Of a stretch of DNA of 7,829 nucleotides, positions 1-5,547 are shown in pieces. A program made the position numbers and the translations under genes. The first letter of the stretch is position 1. Each line of letters starts with the position of its first letter. Origin of the DNA: an uncultured Clostridia bacterium (lineage in GTDB: Bacteria; Bacillota; Clostridia; Oscillospirales; Acutalibacteraceae); assembly GCA_937884625.1 (NCBI GenBank), contig CALGCE010000082.1:1-7829 (forward strand), written 5' to 3'. Below the pieces are notes generated by a model. It was given only the letters and a program-made list of their open reading frames with translations, was not told the DNA's origin and made no database searches.

Positions 1-2
1 AT

Positions 3-140
3 GTTGCAGCATTGAAGGAGGAGCTTGCTAGTTGCAAATTAGGAAAGCATACTTATATAGAGTCAGCATTTGTAGTACAGACCTGTAAGGATACTGATAT
101 TCGTATGAACAAAGTCTTTGGTTACCGTCACAATAAATGA
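3..140 (+). CDS. Possible C-terminal fragment of an unidentified protein, running into the DUF3794 gene antisense
   Basis: One plus-strand frame is open from the window edge (base 3) to a TGA at 138-140, 45 codons with no start inside the window. The first 28 or so codons read like ordinary protein (VAALKEELASCKLGKHTYIE, then a short hydrophobic stretch). From about base 85 the frame is antisense to the DUF3794 gene, so the last 17 or so residues cannot be native to whatever lies upstream. I do not recognise the family. It could be the tail of a transposase or recombinase reading out of an inserted element, the tail of an unrelated gene brought in by a chimeric join, or a chance open frame, since 28 codons free of stops is weak evidence. 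The other plus-strand frames and the minus-strand frames across bases 1-85 are closed early. Confidence 0.25.
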   Translation, partial: VAALKEELASCKLGKHTYIESAFVVQTCKDTDIRMNKVFGYRHNK

Positions 141-348
141 CCGTAATCGTTACCGTTCCGTCTACCGTTATACTTCTGCCGTTTGCGGCTTTTGAGGAAA
201 TCCTTGAAACCGCTCTGCACTTTAAAATCTTGGTTATGTCCGGACAGTAATCAGGCAACGTGAAATCAACGTCAATCGGTTGTTCTGCGGATTCGCTAAA
301 TACCGTTTCGTTTGCAAAAACGGGCGTTTTCAAATTTTTCTGTTCCAT
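28..348 (-). pseudogene. DUF3794 (SPOCS-type) sporulation-family protein, N-terminal part only, 3' end lost
   Basis: The first 88 residues resemble the N-terminal repeat of the DUF3794 family, which includes the clostridial spore-morphogenesis protein SipL. Family members usually carry several such domains, often followed by a LysM domain, over several hundred residues. Visible hallmarks are the acidic lead-in followed by LPDYCPDITKILKC (residues 31-44), a TVDGTVTITVIY strand (61-72) and the ending CSYEYQYPY (80-88). After residue 88 (about base 85) family similarity stops; 18 unrelated residues follow before a TAG at 28-30. I place the start at the ATG of 348-346, because GGAG at 360-357 lies 8 bases upstream of it. 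A GTG at 357-355 would overlap that ribosome binding site. The gene is divergent from murI. The remnant would lack most of a functional protein, so it is either a truly interrupted gene or a gene cut by a chimeric contig end. Family assignment is fairly firm; a spore-envelope role is inferred from the family. Confidence 0.7.
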
Positions 349-356
349 AAAACTCA

Positions 357-360
357 CTCC
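357..360 (-). promoter_or_regulatory. Ribosome binding site of the DUF3794 gene
   Basis: GGAG on the minus strand lies 8 bases before the ATG at 348-346. It overlaps the alternative GTG at 357-355, which therefore cannot be served by it. It decides the start in favour of 348. Confidence 0.6.
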
Positions 361-403
361 AACATCTTTTTTATATAATAATATTCAGATGTGTTTGTAA
401 GTA

Positions 404-409
404 TGCCAA
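404..409 (-). promoter_or_regulatory. Possible -35 element for the DUF3794 gene (weak)
   Basis: On the minus strand TTGGCA is followed 17 bases later by GAATAT and then an AT-rich TATTATTATATAA stretch. TTACAA, 8 bases beyond the end of TTGGCA, gives an alternative pairing with TATATA at 17 bases. Several sigma-A-like pairings are possible in this AT-rich DNA and none stands out. For a sporulation gene a sigma-E promoter would be expected, and CATACTTA at 405-398 only partly resembles a sigma-E -10. The true promoter is unresolved. Confidence 0.2.
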
Positions 410-410
410 A

Positions 411-450
411 GCAAAAAGGTATAAAAAATTTTTTGTGGTTGCAGAAAGGT
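411..450. repeat. Pair of near-identical 10-mers 30 bases apart in the murI upstream region
   Basis: GCAAAAAGGT at 411-420 and GCAGAAAGGT at 441-450 differ at one position and are both followed by A-rich DNA. Their 30-base spacing is close to three helical turns, and the second copy overlaps the putative -35 of murI. This could be a regulator site pair, but A-rich intergenic DNA yields such pairs by chance. Confidence 0.2.
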
Positions 451-467
451 TAAAAATATGGTAATAT
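439..467 (+). promoter_or_regulatory. Probable sigma-A promoter for murI and downstream genes
   Basis: TTGCAG (439-444) and TAATAT (462-467) are separated by 17 bases, and TGG directly before the -10 supplies an extended -10 TGN. The overlapping TATAAT at 465-470 is closer to consensus but would be 20 bases from TTGCAG. Transcription would begin around 474-477, leaving a leader of about 35 bases before the murI start. That is too short for a riboswitch or T-box. Confidence 0.55.
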
Positions 468-494
468 AATATGAATATATAATTAATTAGAGTT

Positions 495-502
495 AGGGGG
501 GG
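495..502 (+). promoter_or_regulatory. Ribosome binding site deciding the murI TTG start
   Basis: AGGGGGGG ends 6 bases before the TTG at 509-511. Its position supports TTG as the start, and the family-conserved IGIFDSG motif begins only seven residues in, so no later start is possible. Confidence 0.75.
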
Positions 503-508
503 TTTTGC

Positions 509-1327
509 TTGGCAGACAGACGTGCAATAGGAATTTTCGATTCGGGACTTGGCGGTCTTACGGTAGTAAGTGAGATTGTAAAGTTGTTACCGAATGAGAA
601 CATAGTCTATTTTGGCGACACAGGGCGGGTACCCTACGGCACAAGAAGCCGTGAAACGATTGTAAAGTACGCCCGTCAGGACGAAAAATTTTTACTTGGA
701 AAAGATGTTAAACTTATAGTCGCCGCCTGCGGAACGGTGTCATCGGTAGCGTCCGACACTGCAAACGAACTTCCCGTACCGTTTGTTGAGGTGGTATCGC
801 ACTCGGTAAAGTCGGCAGTAAGTGTGACCAAAAACAAGAAAATAGGTATTCTTGCCACAAGTGCCACCATTTCGAGCAAATCCCACAAAACGCAGATAAA
901 AAGGCTACTACCCGACTGCGAAGTAATAGAGAGCAGCGGAACGCTTTTGGTACCTCTCGTTGAGGAGGGCTGGACGTCCGACAGTGACAGCGTGGTATGC
1001 GAAACGGTAAGACGGTATTTAGAGCCTATGATAAAAGCACAGGTTGATACGGTAATACTCGGTTGTACGCACTTCCCCGTACTTACAAAGGTAATTTCAA
1101 AGGTTATGGGAGAGGGTGTCACGCTTGTAAATATGGGTACGGCAACGGCTTTTGCTGTAAAGGAATGTCTTGAAAAAGGCGATGCTTTAAATGACAGTAA
1201 GCAAAAAGGTACTCATAAATATTTTGTAAGCGATAAAACAGCATCTTTTGAAAAAACGGCGTCGGTACTGTTGAACGAGAAAATAGACGGTAAAGCGGTA
1301 GAACAGGTGGATATAAACAGTCTATGA
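509..1327 (+). CDS. murI: Glutamate racemase
   Basis: Cofactor-independent racemase converting L-glutamate to D-glutamate in the cytoplasm, for addition by MurD to the peptidoglycan precursor. At 272 residues it matches the usual family length. The N-terminal IGIFDSGLGG (residues 7-16) supplies the Asp11/Ser12 pair, GDTGRVPYG (36-44) the substrate loop, AACGTVSS (72-79) the first catalytic cysteine Cys74, and GCTHFP (185-190) the second catalytic Cys186 with His188. The usual ACNTAS around the first cysteine reads ACGTVS here, so the Asn that normally follows it is Gly. Start is TTG at 509 (see the binding site at 495-502). It is first in the rightward gene run, preceded by a likely promoter, and overlaps the DUF1934 gene by ATGA, suggesting translational coupling. 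Both catalytic cysteines are present, so I expect an active enzyme. Confidence 0.95.
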   Translation: MADRRAIGIFDSGLGGLTVVSEIVKLLPNENIVYFGDTGRVPYGTRSRETIVKYARQDEKFLLGKDVKLIVAACGTVSSVASDTANELPVPFVEVVSHSVKSAVSVTKNKKIGILATSATISSKSHKTQIKRLLPDCEVIESSGTLLVPLVEEGWTSDSDSVVCETVRRYLEPMIKAQVDTVILGCTHFPVLTKVISKVMGEGVTLVNMGTATAFAVKECLEKGDALNDSKQKGTHKYFVSDKTASFEKTASVLLNEKIDGKAVEQVDINSL

Positions 1328-1743
1328 AGGAAGTTATAATTGATATAAAAGGCATACAGGGTATCGGAAGTGAAAAAGAAGTAATAGAGTTTTCGACGGT
1401 AGGCGAAATCAAGCAGACCGACAAAGGATACACCCTTTTTTATGACGAGGGCGAGATTACGGGGAGTAAAAACCGCACCGAACTTACGGTGGACGGTACA
1501 AATACAGTGGTGCTCGAAAGAATGGGTGAAACGCCGTCAAAACTGATAATACAAAAGGGTGTACGGAATAACTGTTATTACTCTACGCCCTACGGAAATC
1601 TAGTAATAGGGATTTTCGGCGAGGAAGTAATAAACAAACTAAATGAGGACGGCGGAAAACTTAAAATGAGTTATACAATAGACCAAAATTTACAGCCGAT
1701 TAGCAAAAATGAAGTGGAAATTGCCATAAGGAAAGCGAATTAG
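1324..1743 (+). CDS. DUF1934 family protein (YwiB-like)
   Basis: A 139-residue cytoplasmic protein with no signal peptide or membrane segment. It looks like an all-beta DUF1934 protein of the B. subtilis YwiB type, thought to have a calycin-like barrel fold. Recognition rests on alternating short strands with charged turns (IEFSTVGEIKQ near residues 21-31, TELTVDGTNTVVLERMG near 52-68) and the family-typical C-terminus, a MSYTIDQNLQPISKNEVEI stretch near residues 115-133. The biochemical function is unknown. Its start overlaps the murI stop by four bases (ATGA), and argS follows 26 bases after its stop. In B. subtilis ywiB also sits beside argS, so the neighbourhood is conserved even though the functional link is not understood. 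Family call is by pattern recognition, without a search. Confidence 0.75.
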   Translation: MKEVIIDIKGIQGIGSEKEVIEFSTVGEIKQTDKGYTLFYDEGEITGSKNRTELTVDGTNTVVLERMGETPSKLIIQKGVRNNCYYSTPYGNLVIGIFGEEVINKLNEDGGKLKMSYTIDQNLQPISKNEVEIAIRKAN

Positions 1744-1769
1744 CATAAAAGTAGGAACGGAGATTAAAA

Positions 1770-3458
1770 ATGTCAGTAATAGTAGAAAAGGCAAGACAAC
1801 AGATAAAACAAAGCGTAAACAGTGCGGTATTAAAGGCAATTGAAAACGGTGACCTTGAAAATGCACAACTTACCCCCTTTACGGTAGAGGTACCGTCTAA
1901 CAGGGAGTACGGCGACTATGCGGTAAACGCCGCTATGGTGTGGGCGAAACTTTTTCATAAAGCACCAAGGGTAATCGCACAAAACATTTGCGATAATTTA
2001 GACCTTTCGGGCACCTATATAGACCGTTTTGAGATAGCAGGTGCAGGGTTTATAAACTTCTTTTTGTCCGACGGGTACTACGCCGATATACTGCTTGACA
2101 TAAAGCAAAAGGGCGACGATTACGGAAAAAGTGACTTCGGCAAGGGGCAACGAATACTTGTTGAGTTTGTATCTGCTAATCCTACGGGACCTATGCACAT
2201 AGGAAACGCAAGGGGCGGAGCACTTGGCGACTGTCTTGCATCGGTACTGACTATGGCAGGATTTGAAACCGAAAGAGAATTTTATATAAACGATGCAGGA
2301 AACCAGATAAATAAGTTTGGTTTGTCGCTTGATTTACGATATAAACAACTTTATTTGGACGGCATTGAAATGCCCGAAGACTCATATCACGGCGAGGATA
2401 TAATCACCCACGCAAAGGCGTTTGCAAAACAGTACGGCGACAGTTATATAGAAAAAAGCGAGGAAGAACGCAGGGCAAAACTTGTAGAGTTTGCACTACC
2501 CAAAAATATAAAGGGACTTCACGATGACCTTTTAAAATACAGAATAGAATATGACACCTGGTTTAAGGAAAGTTCGCTTCACGAAAGCGGAGAAACGGCA
2601 AGAATAATCGAACTTTTAAAAAAGAGCGGTTACACCTATGAAAACGAGGGTGCGTTGTGGTTTAAGGCTACCGATTTCGGCTGTGACAAGGACTTCGTGC
2701 TTGTAAGGGCAAACGGCGTACCTACCTATGTAGTACCTGATATTGCGTACCACTATAATAAACTTGTAACCCGTAATTTTGACCGTGCGATAGACATATT
2801 AGGTGCCGACCATCACGGGTATGTGCCGAGATTAAAGGCGGCACTTAAAGCGTTGGGCGTTGACGAAACAAGACTTGACGTAGTTTTAATGCAGATGGTA
2901 CGGCTTGTGCGTGACGGCGAGGTAATAAAGGCATCAAAGCGTTCGGGAAAGGCGATTACCCTTGTAACACTTCTTGATGAAGTGCCGATAGACGCCGCAA
3001 GATTTTTCTTCAATTTAAGGGAGCCGAACAGTCACTTTGATTTTGACCTTGACCTTGCGGTTAATCAGTCAAACAGCAACCCCGTATATTATGTACAGTA
3101 TGCGTATGCCAGAATTTGCAGTATAATACGCAACCTATCTGCTGAGGGTATTGATATGAGGGATTGCACCAAAGAGGAACTGTCCGCACTAAACAAAAGC
3201 GAGGAAAGAGAACTTATTTTGCACCTTGCAGGATTTACCGACGAGATAATTACTTCGGCTAAAACCTACGACCCTGCAAGGATTACCCACTATGTTACAG
3301 AACTTGCAACCAAATTCCATAAATTCTACTCGGTTTGCAGGGTAAAGGGAGAGGACGAAAGCGTTATGCAAGCACGTCTTAACCTTTGCAACGATACGGC
3401 AATAGTTATTAAGAACATACTGACAATGCTTAAAATCGAAGCACCCGAAAAAATGTAG
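1770..3458 (+). CDS. argS: Arginyl-tRNA synthetase
   Basis: Class I aminoacyl-tRNA synthetase that charges tRNA-Arg with arginine using ATP, in the cytoplasm. At 562 residues it has the expected length. The N-terminal tRNA-recognition domain covers about residues 1-110 (EYGDYAVNAAMVWAK near 46-60). The HIGH-type signature is SANPTGPMHIGNARGG (135-150), with HIGN in place of HIGH. DILGADHHGYVPRLKAA (342-358) lies in the Rossmann catalytic core. The KMSK-equivalent is DGEVIKASKRSGKA (382-395), reading KASK, a tolerated variation in ArgRS. The C-terminal anticodon-binding DALR domain begins near VYYVQYAYARICSI (439-452). Start is ATG 1770 with AGGAACGGAG at 1753-1762 upstream. No T-box fits in the 26-base gap, so expression probably depends on the murI promoter. 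The stop codon is the first unit of the 7-base repeat that follows. Confidence 0.96.
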   Translation: MSVIVEKARQQIKQSVNSAVLKAIENGDLENAQLTPFTVEVPSNREYGDYAVNAAMVWAKLFHKAPRVIAQNICDNLDLSGTYIDRFEIAGAGFINFFLSDGYYADILLDIKQKGDDYGKSDFGKGQRILVEFVSANPTGPMHIGNARGGALGDCLASVLTMAGFETEREFYINDAGNQINKFGLSLDLRYKQLYLDGIEMPEDSYHGEDIITHAKAFAKQYGDSYIEKSEEERRAKLVEFALPKNIKGLHDDLLKYRIEYDTWFKESSLHESGETARIIELLKKSGYTYENEGALWFKATDFGCDKDFVLVRANGVPTYVVPDIAYHYNKLVTRNFDRAIDILGADHHGYVPRLKAALKALGVDETRLDVVLMQMVRLVRDGEVIKASKRSGKAITLVTLLDEVPIDAARFFFNLREPNSHFDFDLDLAVNQSNSNPVYYVQYAYARICSIIRNLSAEGIDMRDCTKEELSALNKSEERELILHLAGFTDEIITSAKTYDPARITHYVTELATKFHKFYSVCRVKGEDESVMQARLNLCNDTAIVIKNILTMLKIEAPEKM

Positions 3459-3487
3459 TTTTTAGTTTCTAGTTTTTAGTTTTTAGT
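3456..3487. repeat. Heptanucleotide tandem repeat, about 4.6 copies of TAGTTTT
   Basis: The units are TAGTTTT (3456-3462), TAGTTTC (3463-3469), TAGTTTT (3470-3476), TAGTTTT (3477-3483) and a partial TAGT (3484-3487). The first TAG is the argS stop codon. Because the period is 7, the repeat places TAG stops in all three forward frames. It directly abuts the hairpin at 3490. Such slippage-prone arrays next to GC-rich palindromes look like a dispersed intergenic repeat, but only one copy is visible here. Confidence 0.8.
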
Positions 3488-3489
3488 AG

Positions 3490-3524
3490 GGGCGGATGCC
3501 CACATCCGCCCGTTTGTATTTTTT
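3490..3524 (+). terminator. Perfect 9-bp GC-rich hairpin after argS; possible terminator or dispersed palindromic repeat
   Basis: GGGCGGATG (3490-3498) and CATCCGCCC (3503-3511) are perfect inverted repeats around a CCCA loop. A T-rich tract follows, interrupted at first (GTTTGTATTTTTT, 3512-3524). The stem is strong, but the weak start of the T tract makes a classical intrinsic terminator uncertain. It could end the murI–argS transcript or only attenuate it. The symmetric GC-rich sequence flanked by an AT-rich repeat also resembles REP-like elements scattered in Clostridia genomes. No new promoter is obvious between it and pncB. Confidence 0.45.
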
Positions 3525-3530
3525 AAAAAA

Positions 3531-3535
3531 GGGAG
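3531..3535 (+). promoter_or_regulatory. Ribosome binding site deciding the pncB TTG start
   Basis: GGGAG, preceded by a run of A, ends 9 bases before TTG 3545-3547. The next in-frame ATG is codon 10, inside the conserved LLMDLYELTMA segment, so the TTG start is required. Confidence 0.65.
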
Positions 3536-3544
3536 TAATCGAAT

Positions 3545-4999
3545 TTGGATAACCGAAATTTAACTCTTCTTATGGACCTTTACGAACTGACAATGGCAAA
3601 CGGTATATTTGACAGTGAGTATAAGGAAACAAAAGCATATTTTGATATGTTTTTTCGCCGTATCCCTGATGACGGCGGATATGCCATAATGGCAGGAATA
3701 GAGCAACTGATAGAGTATCTTAACAATCTTTATTTTGATGAAGATGACATTAAATACCTAAAAGGTCTTAATCTGTTTTGCGATGATTTTATAGATTATC
3801 TTAAAAATTTCAAATTTTCCTGCGACGTATGGGCGGTACCCGAGGGAACTCCCATATTTCCGCAAGAGCCGATTATTACGGTGCGTGGCGATATAGTACA
3901 GGCTATGATGGTTGAAACTATGGTTTTGCTGACGGTTAATCATCAGTCGCTTATCGCTACAAAGGCTAACAGAATAGTAAGGGCGGCACAAGGACGTCCC
4001 GTTATGGAATTCGGTGCAAGACGAGCGCAAGGTGCGGACGCCGCATACTACGGTGCAAGGGCGGCAATTATAGGCGGTTGTGTGGGAACTTCAAATATAA
4101 AAACCGCAAAGGATTTCGGTATAAAGGCGTCGGGAACTATGGCACACAGTTGGGTGCAGTTGTTTGACGACGAATACACCGCATTTAAAAAATATGCAGA
4201 AAAATATCCCGACAGTTGTCTGTTGCTTGTTGATACCTATAATGTGTTACACTCAGGGATTCCAAATGCAATAAAGGTTTTTGACGAGGTACTTAAACCT
4301 ATGGGCAAAAGACCGCTCGGTATCAGAATTGACAGCGGAGATATAACCTATCTTACCAAAAAGGCAAGAAAAATGCTTGATGATGCAGGATATGAGGACT
4401 GCAAAATATGTATTTCAAATTCACTTGACGAATATCTTATCAGGGACACGATATTTCAGGGTGCAAAGGCGGACAGTTACGGCGTAGGCGAAAGGCTTAT
4501 AACCGCATCGAGCGAAGCGGTATTCGGAGGGGTGTATAAACTTTCCGCCATAGAAAAAGACGGAGTGGTAACACCTAAAATAAAGTTAAGCGAAAACACT
4601 TCAAAAATAACCCTGCCGGGTATAAAAATCCCGTGGAGGCTTTACGACCGCACAAGCGGTAAGGCAATAGCCGACGTAGTAACCCTGAACGACGAATTTA
4701 TCGACGACAGCGAACCTTATGAGATTTTCGACCCCATATACACCTGGAAACGCAAAACAGTCAATAATTTTGTTGCAAGAAAGTTGCAGGTAAAGATATT
4801 TGAAAGGGGTAAGCAGGTCTATTTTTCACCGTCTGTTAAGGATATAGCAGAGTACTGTGAAAAACAGATAGACGGTCTTTGGGACGAGGTAACACGTTTT
4901 GAAAAACCACATACCTACTATGTGGATTTATCCGAAAAGTTATGGAGTTTAAGAAACGACCTTTTAAACTCAATGTCTGTTAAAGGAGAAAACCGATGA
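3545..4999 (+). CDS. pncB: Nicotinate phosphoribosyltransferase
   Basis: Preiss–Handler NAD salvage enzyme joining nicotinate and PRPP to nicotinate mononucleotide, with ATP hydrolysis, in the cytoplasm. At 484 residues it has the length of the Gram-positive form. Motifs are LLMDLYELTMANG (residues 8-20) at the N-terminus, MEFGARRAQG (154-163) in the PRPP/nicotinate pocket, SGTMAHSWVQ (196-205) with His201 as the expected phosphorylated histidine, LLLVDTYN (226-233), and GIRIDSGD (259-266) for phosphate binding. Start is TTG (see 3531-3535). It follows argS after the repeat/hairpin block, and its last four bases are shared with the start of the lipoprotein gene (ATGA). All signature residues I looked for are intact. 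The related enzyme nicotinamide phosphoribosyltransferase is unlikely, given the FGARR and HSW context. Confidence 0.94.
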   Translation: MDNRNLTLLMDLYELTMANGIFDSEYKETKAYFDMFFRRIPDDGGYAIMAGIEQLIEYLNNLYFDEDDIKYLKGLNLFCDDFIDYLKNFKFSCDVWAVPEGTPIFPQEPIITVRGDIVQAMMVETMVLLTVNHQSLIATKANRIVRAAQGRPVMEFGARRAQGADAAYYGARAAIIGGCVGTSNIKTAKDFGIKASGTMAHSWVQLFDDEYTAFKKYAEKYPDSCLLLVDTYNVLHSGIPNAIKVFDEVLKPMGKRPLGIRIDSGDITYLTKKARKMLDDAGYEDCKICISNSLDEYLIRDTIFQGAKADSYGVGERLITASSEAVFGGVYKLSAIEKDGVVTPKIKLSENTSKITLPGIKIPWRLYDRTSGKAIADVVTLNDEFIDDSEPYEIFDPIYTWKRKTVNNFVARKLQVKIFERGKQVYFSPSVKDIAEYCEKQIDGLWDEVTRFEKPHTYYVDLSEKLWSLRNDLLNSMSVKGENR

Positions 5000-5526
5000 A
5001 AAGAGTATTAATGATAGCATTAAGTTTGGCACTTATGATAACATTCGTATCCTGCGACAAGAAAAACACATCTTCGGATGTTGACGGTATAGACGTGGAG
5101 TACTACGCAAAAATCGGCAAAATACCCGAATGTGAATATAGGATAGGCAGTAATGCAGAGGAAATTTTAAGCAAACTTAAAGCGGAAAACGGGGAAGAAT
5201 CAAGTTATTACGGCGAAATGGAGAGCGGAGATTATAAAGTTATCACCACATCCGGATTTAACTATTTTTATAAGAAAGATACCGTTTGCTATATCGTGGA
5301 TTATGACGTCGCTTACGGTTATGATATAGGTACAATTTCGATTGAGATAAAAAAGGATATGTCGGCAAGAGGTTTTGAAACATCGGAAAGAGACCTCACA
5401 GAAGATGAAAAATCCTTTATAATGGGTGCTATGAACTGCACCTGTTTTGAATACACTTTTGATAAAAACACAGTTTTGTTCGTCTTTCAGGATAATGCAC
5501 TGTGTGCGACGGTATTACACAATTAA
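4996..5526 (+). CDS. Putative lipoprotein of unknown function
   Basis: A 176-residue protein that I cannot assign to a named family. Residues 1-19 form a signal peptide: Lys2-Arg3, a hydrophobic core from Val4 to about Val18, then the lipobox-like FVSC with Cys20. Phe at -3 is less usual than Leu, so lipidation is likely but not certain. A polar, Asp/Ser-rich linker (about 21-33) precedes a soluble domain, probably mixed alpha/beta. Its YRIGSNAEEILSKL segment (46-59) loosely resembles the repeat start of BLIP-type folds, a tentative comparison. The C-terminal part has several short beta-like stretches and ends in a hydrophobic segment, TVLFVFQDNALCATVL. The mature protein would sit on the outer face of the membrane. 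Its start overlaps the pncB stop by ATGA, and lon begins 21 bases after its stop, so it is probably co-expressed with both, with no evident functional link. Confidence 0.7.
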   Translation: MKRVLMIALSLALMITFVSCDKKNTSSDVDGIDVEYYAKIGKIPECEYRIGSNAEEILSKLKAENGEESSYYGEMESGDYKVITTSGFNYFYKKDTVCYIVDYDVAYGYDIGTISIEIKKDMSARGFETSERDLTEDEKSFIMGAMNCTCFEYTFDKNTVLFVFQDNALCATVLHN

Positions 5527-5547
5527 AGGTTTTTTGGGAGTAGATTT

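Noticed and set aside
398..405. CATACTTA on the minus strand as a sigma-E -10 for the DUF3794 gene
   Set aside because: Only partly like the sigma-E consensus, and the nearest ATA upstream is spaced about two bases short; not strong enough to call.
465..470. TATAAT as the murI -10
   Set aside because: It matches consensus, but no acceptable -35 lies 16-18 bases upstream; TTGCAG is 20 bases away. TAATAT at 462-467 with an extended TG fits better.
468..508. Riboswitch or leader RNA before murI
   Set aside because: With the likely promoter at 439-467 the leader is only about 35 bases, and no stem-loop is visible.
676..1122. Minus-strand open frame of 148 codons inside murI
   Set aside because: It is a reverse-frame shadow of a gene whose own frame carries all MurI motifs; the Ser/Thr/Val-rich composition reflects antisense codons.
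1744..1769. T-box upstream of argS
   Set aside because: The gap is 26 bases and holds only the ribosome binding site.
2931..2940. Missing KMSK and imperfect HIGH in ArgRS as signs of inactivation
   Set aside because: ArgRS enzymes commonly deviate from both signatures; KASKRSGKA and HIGNARGG keep the expected position and context.
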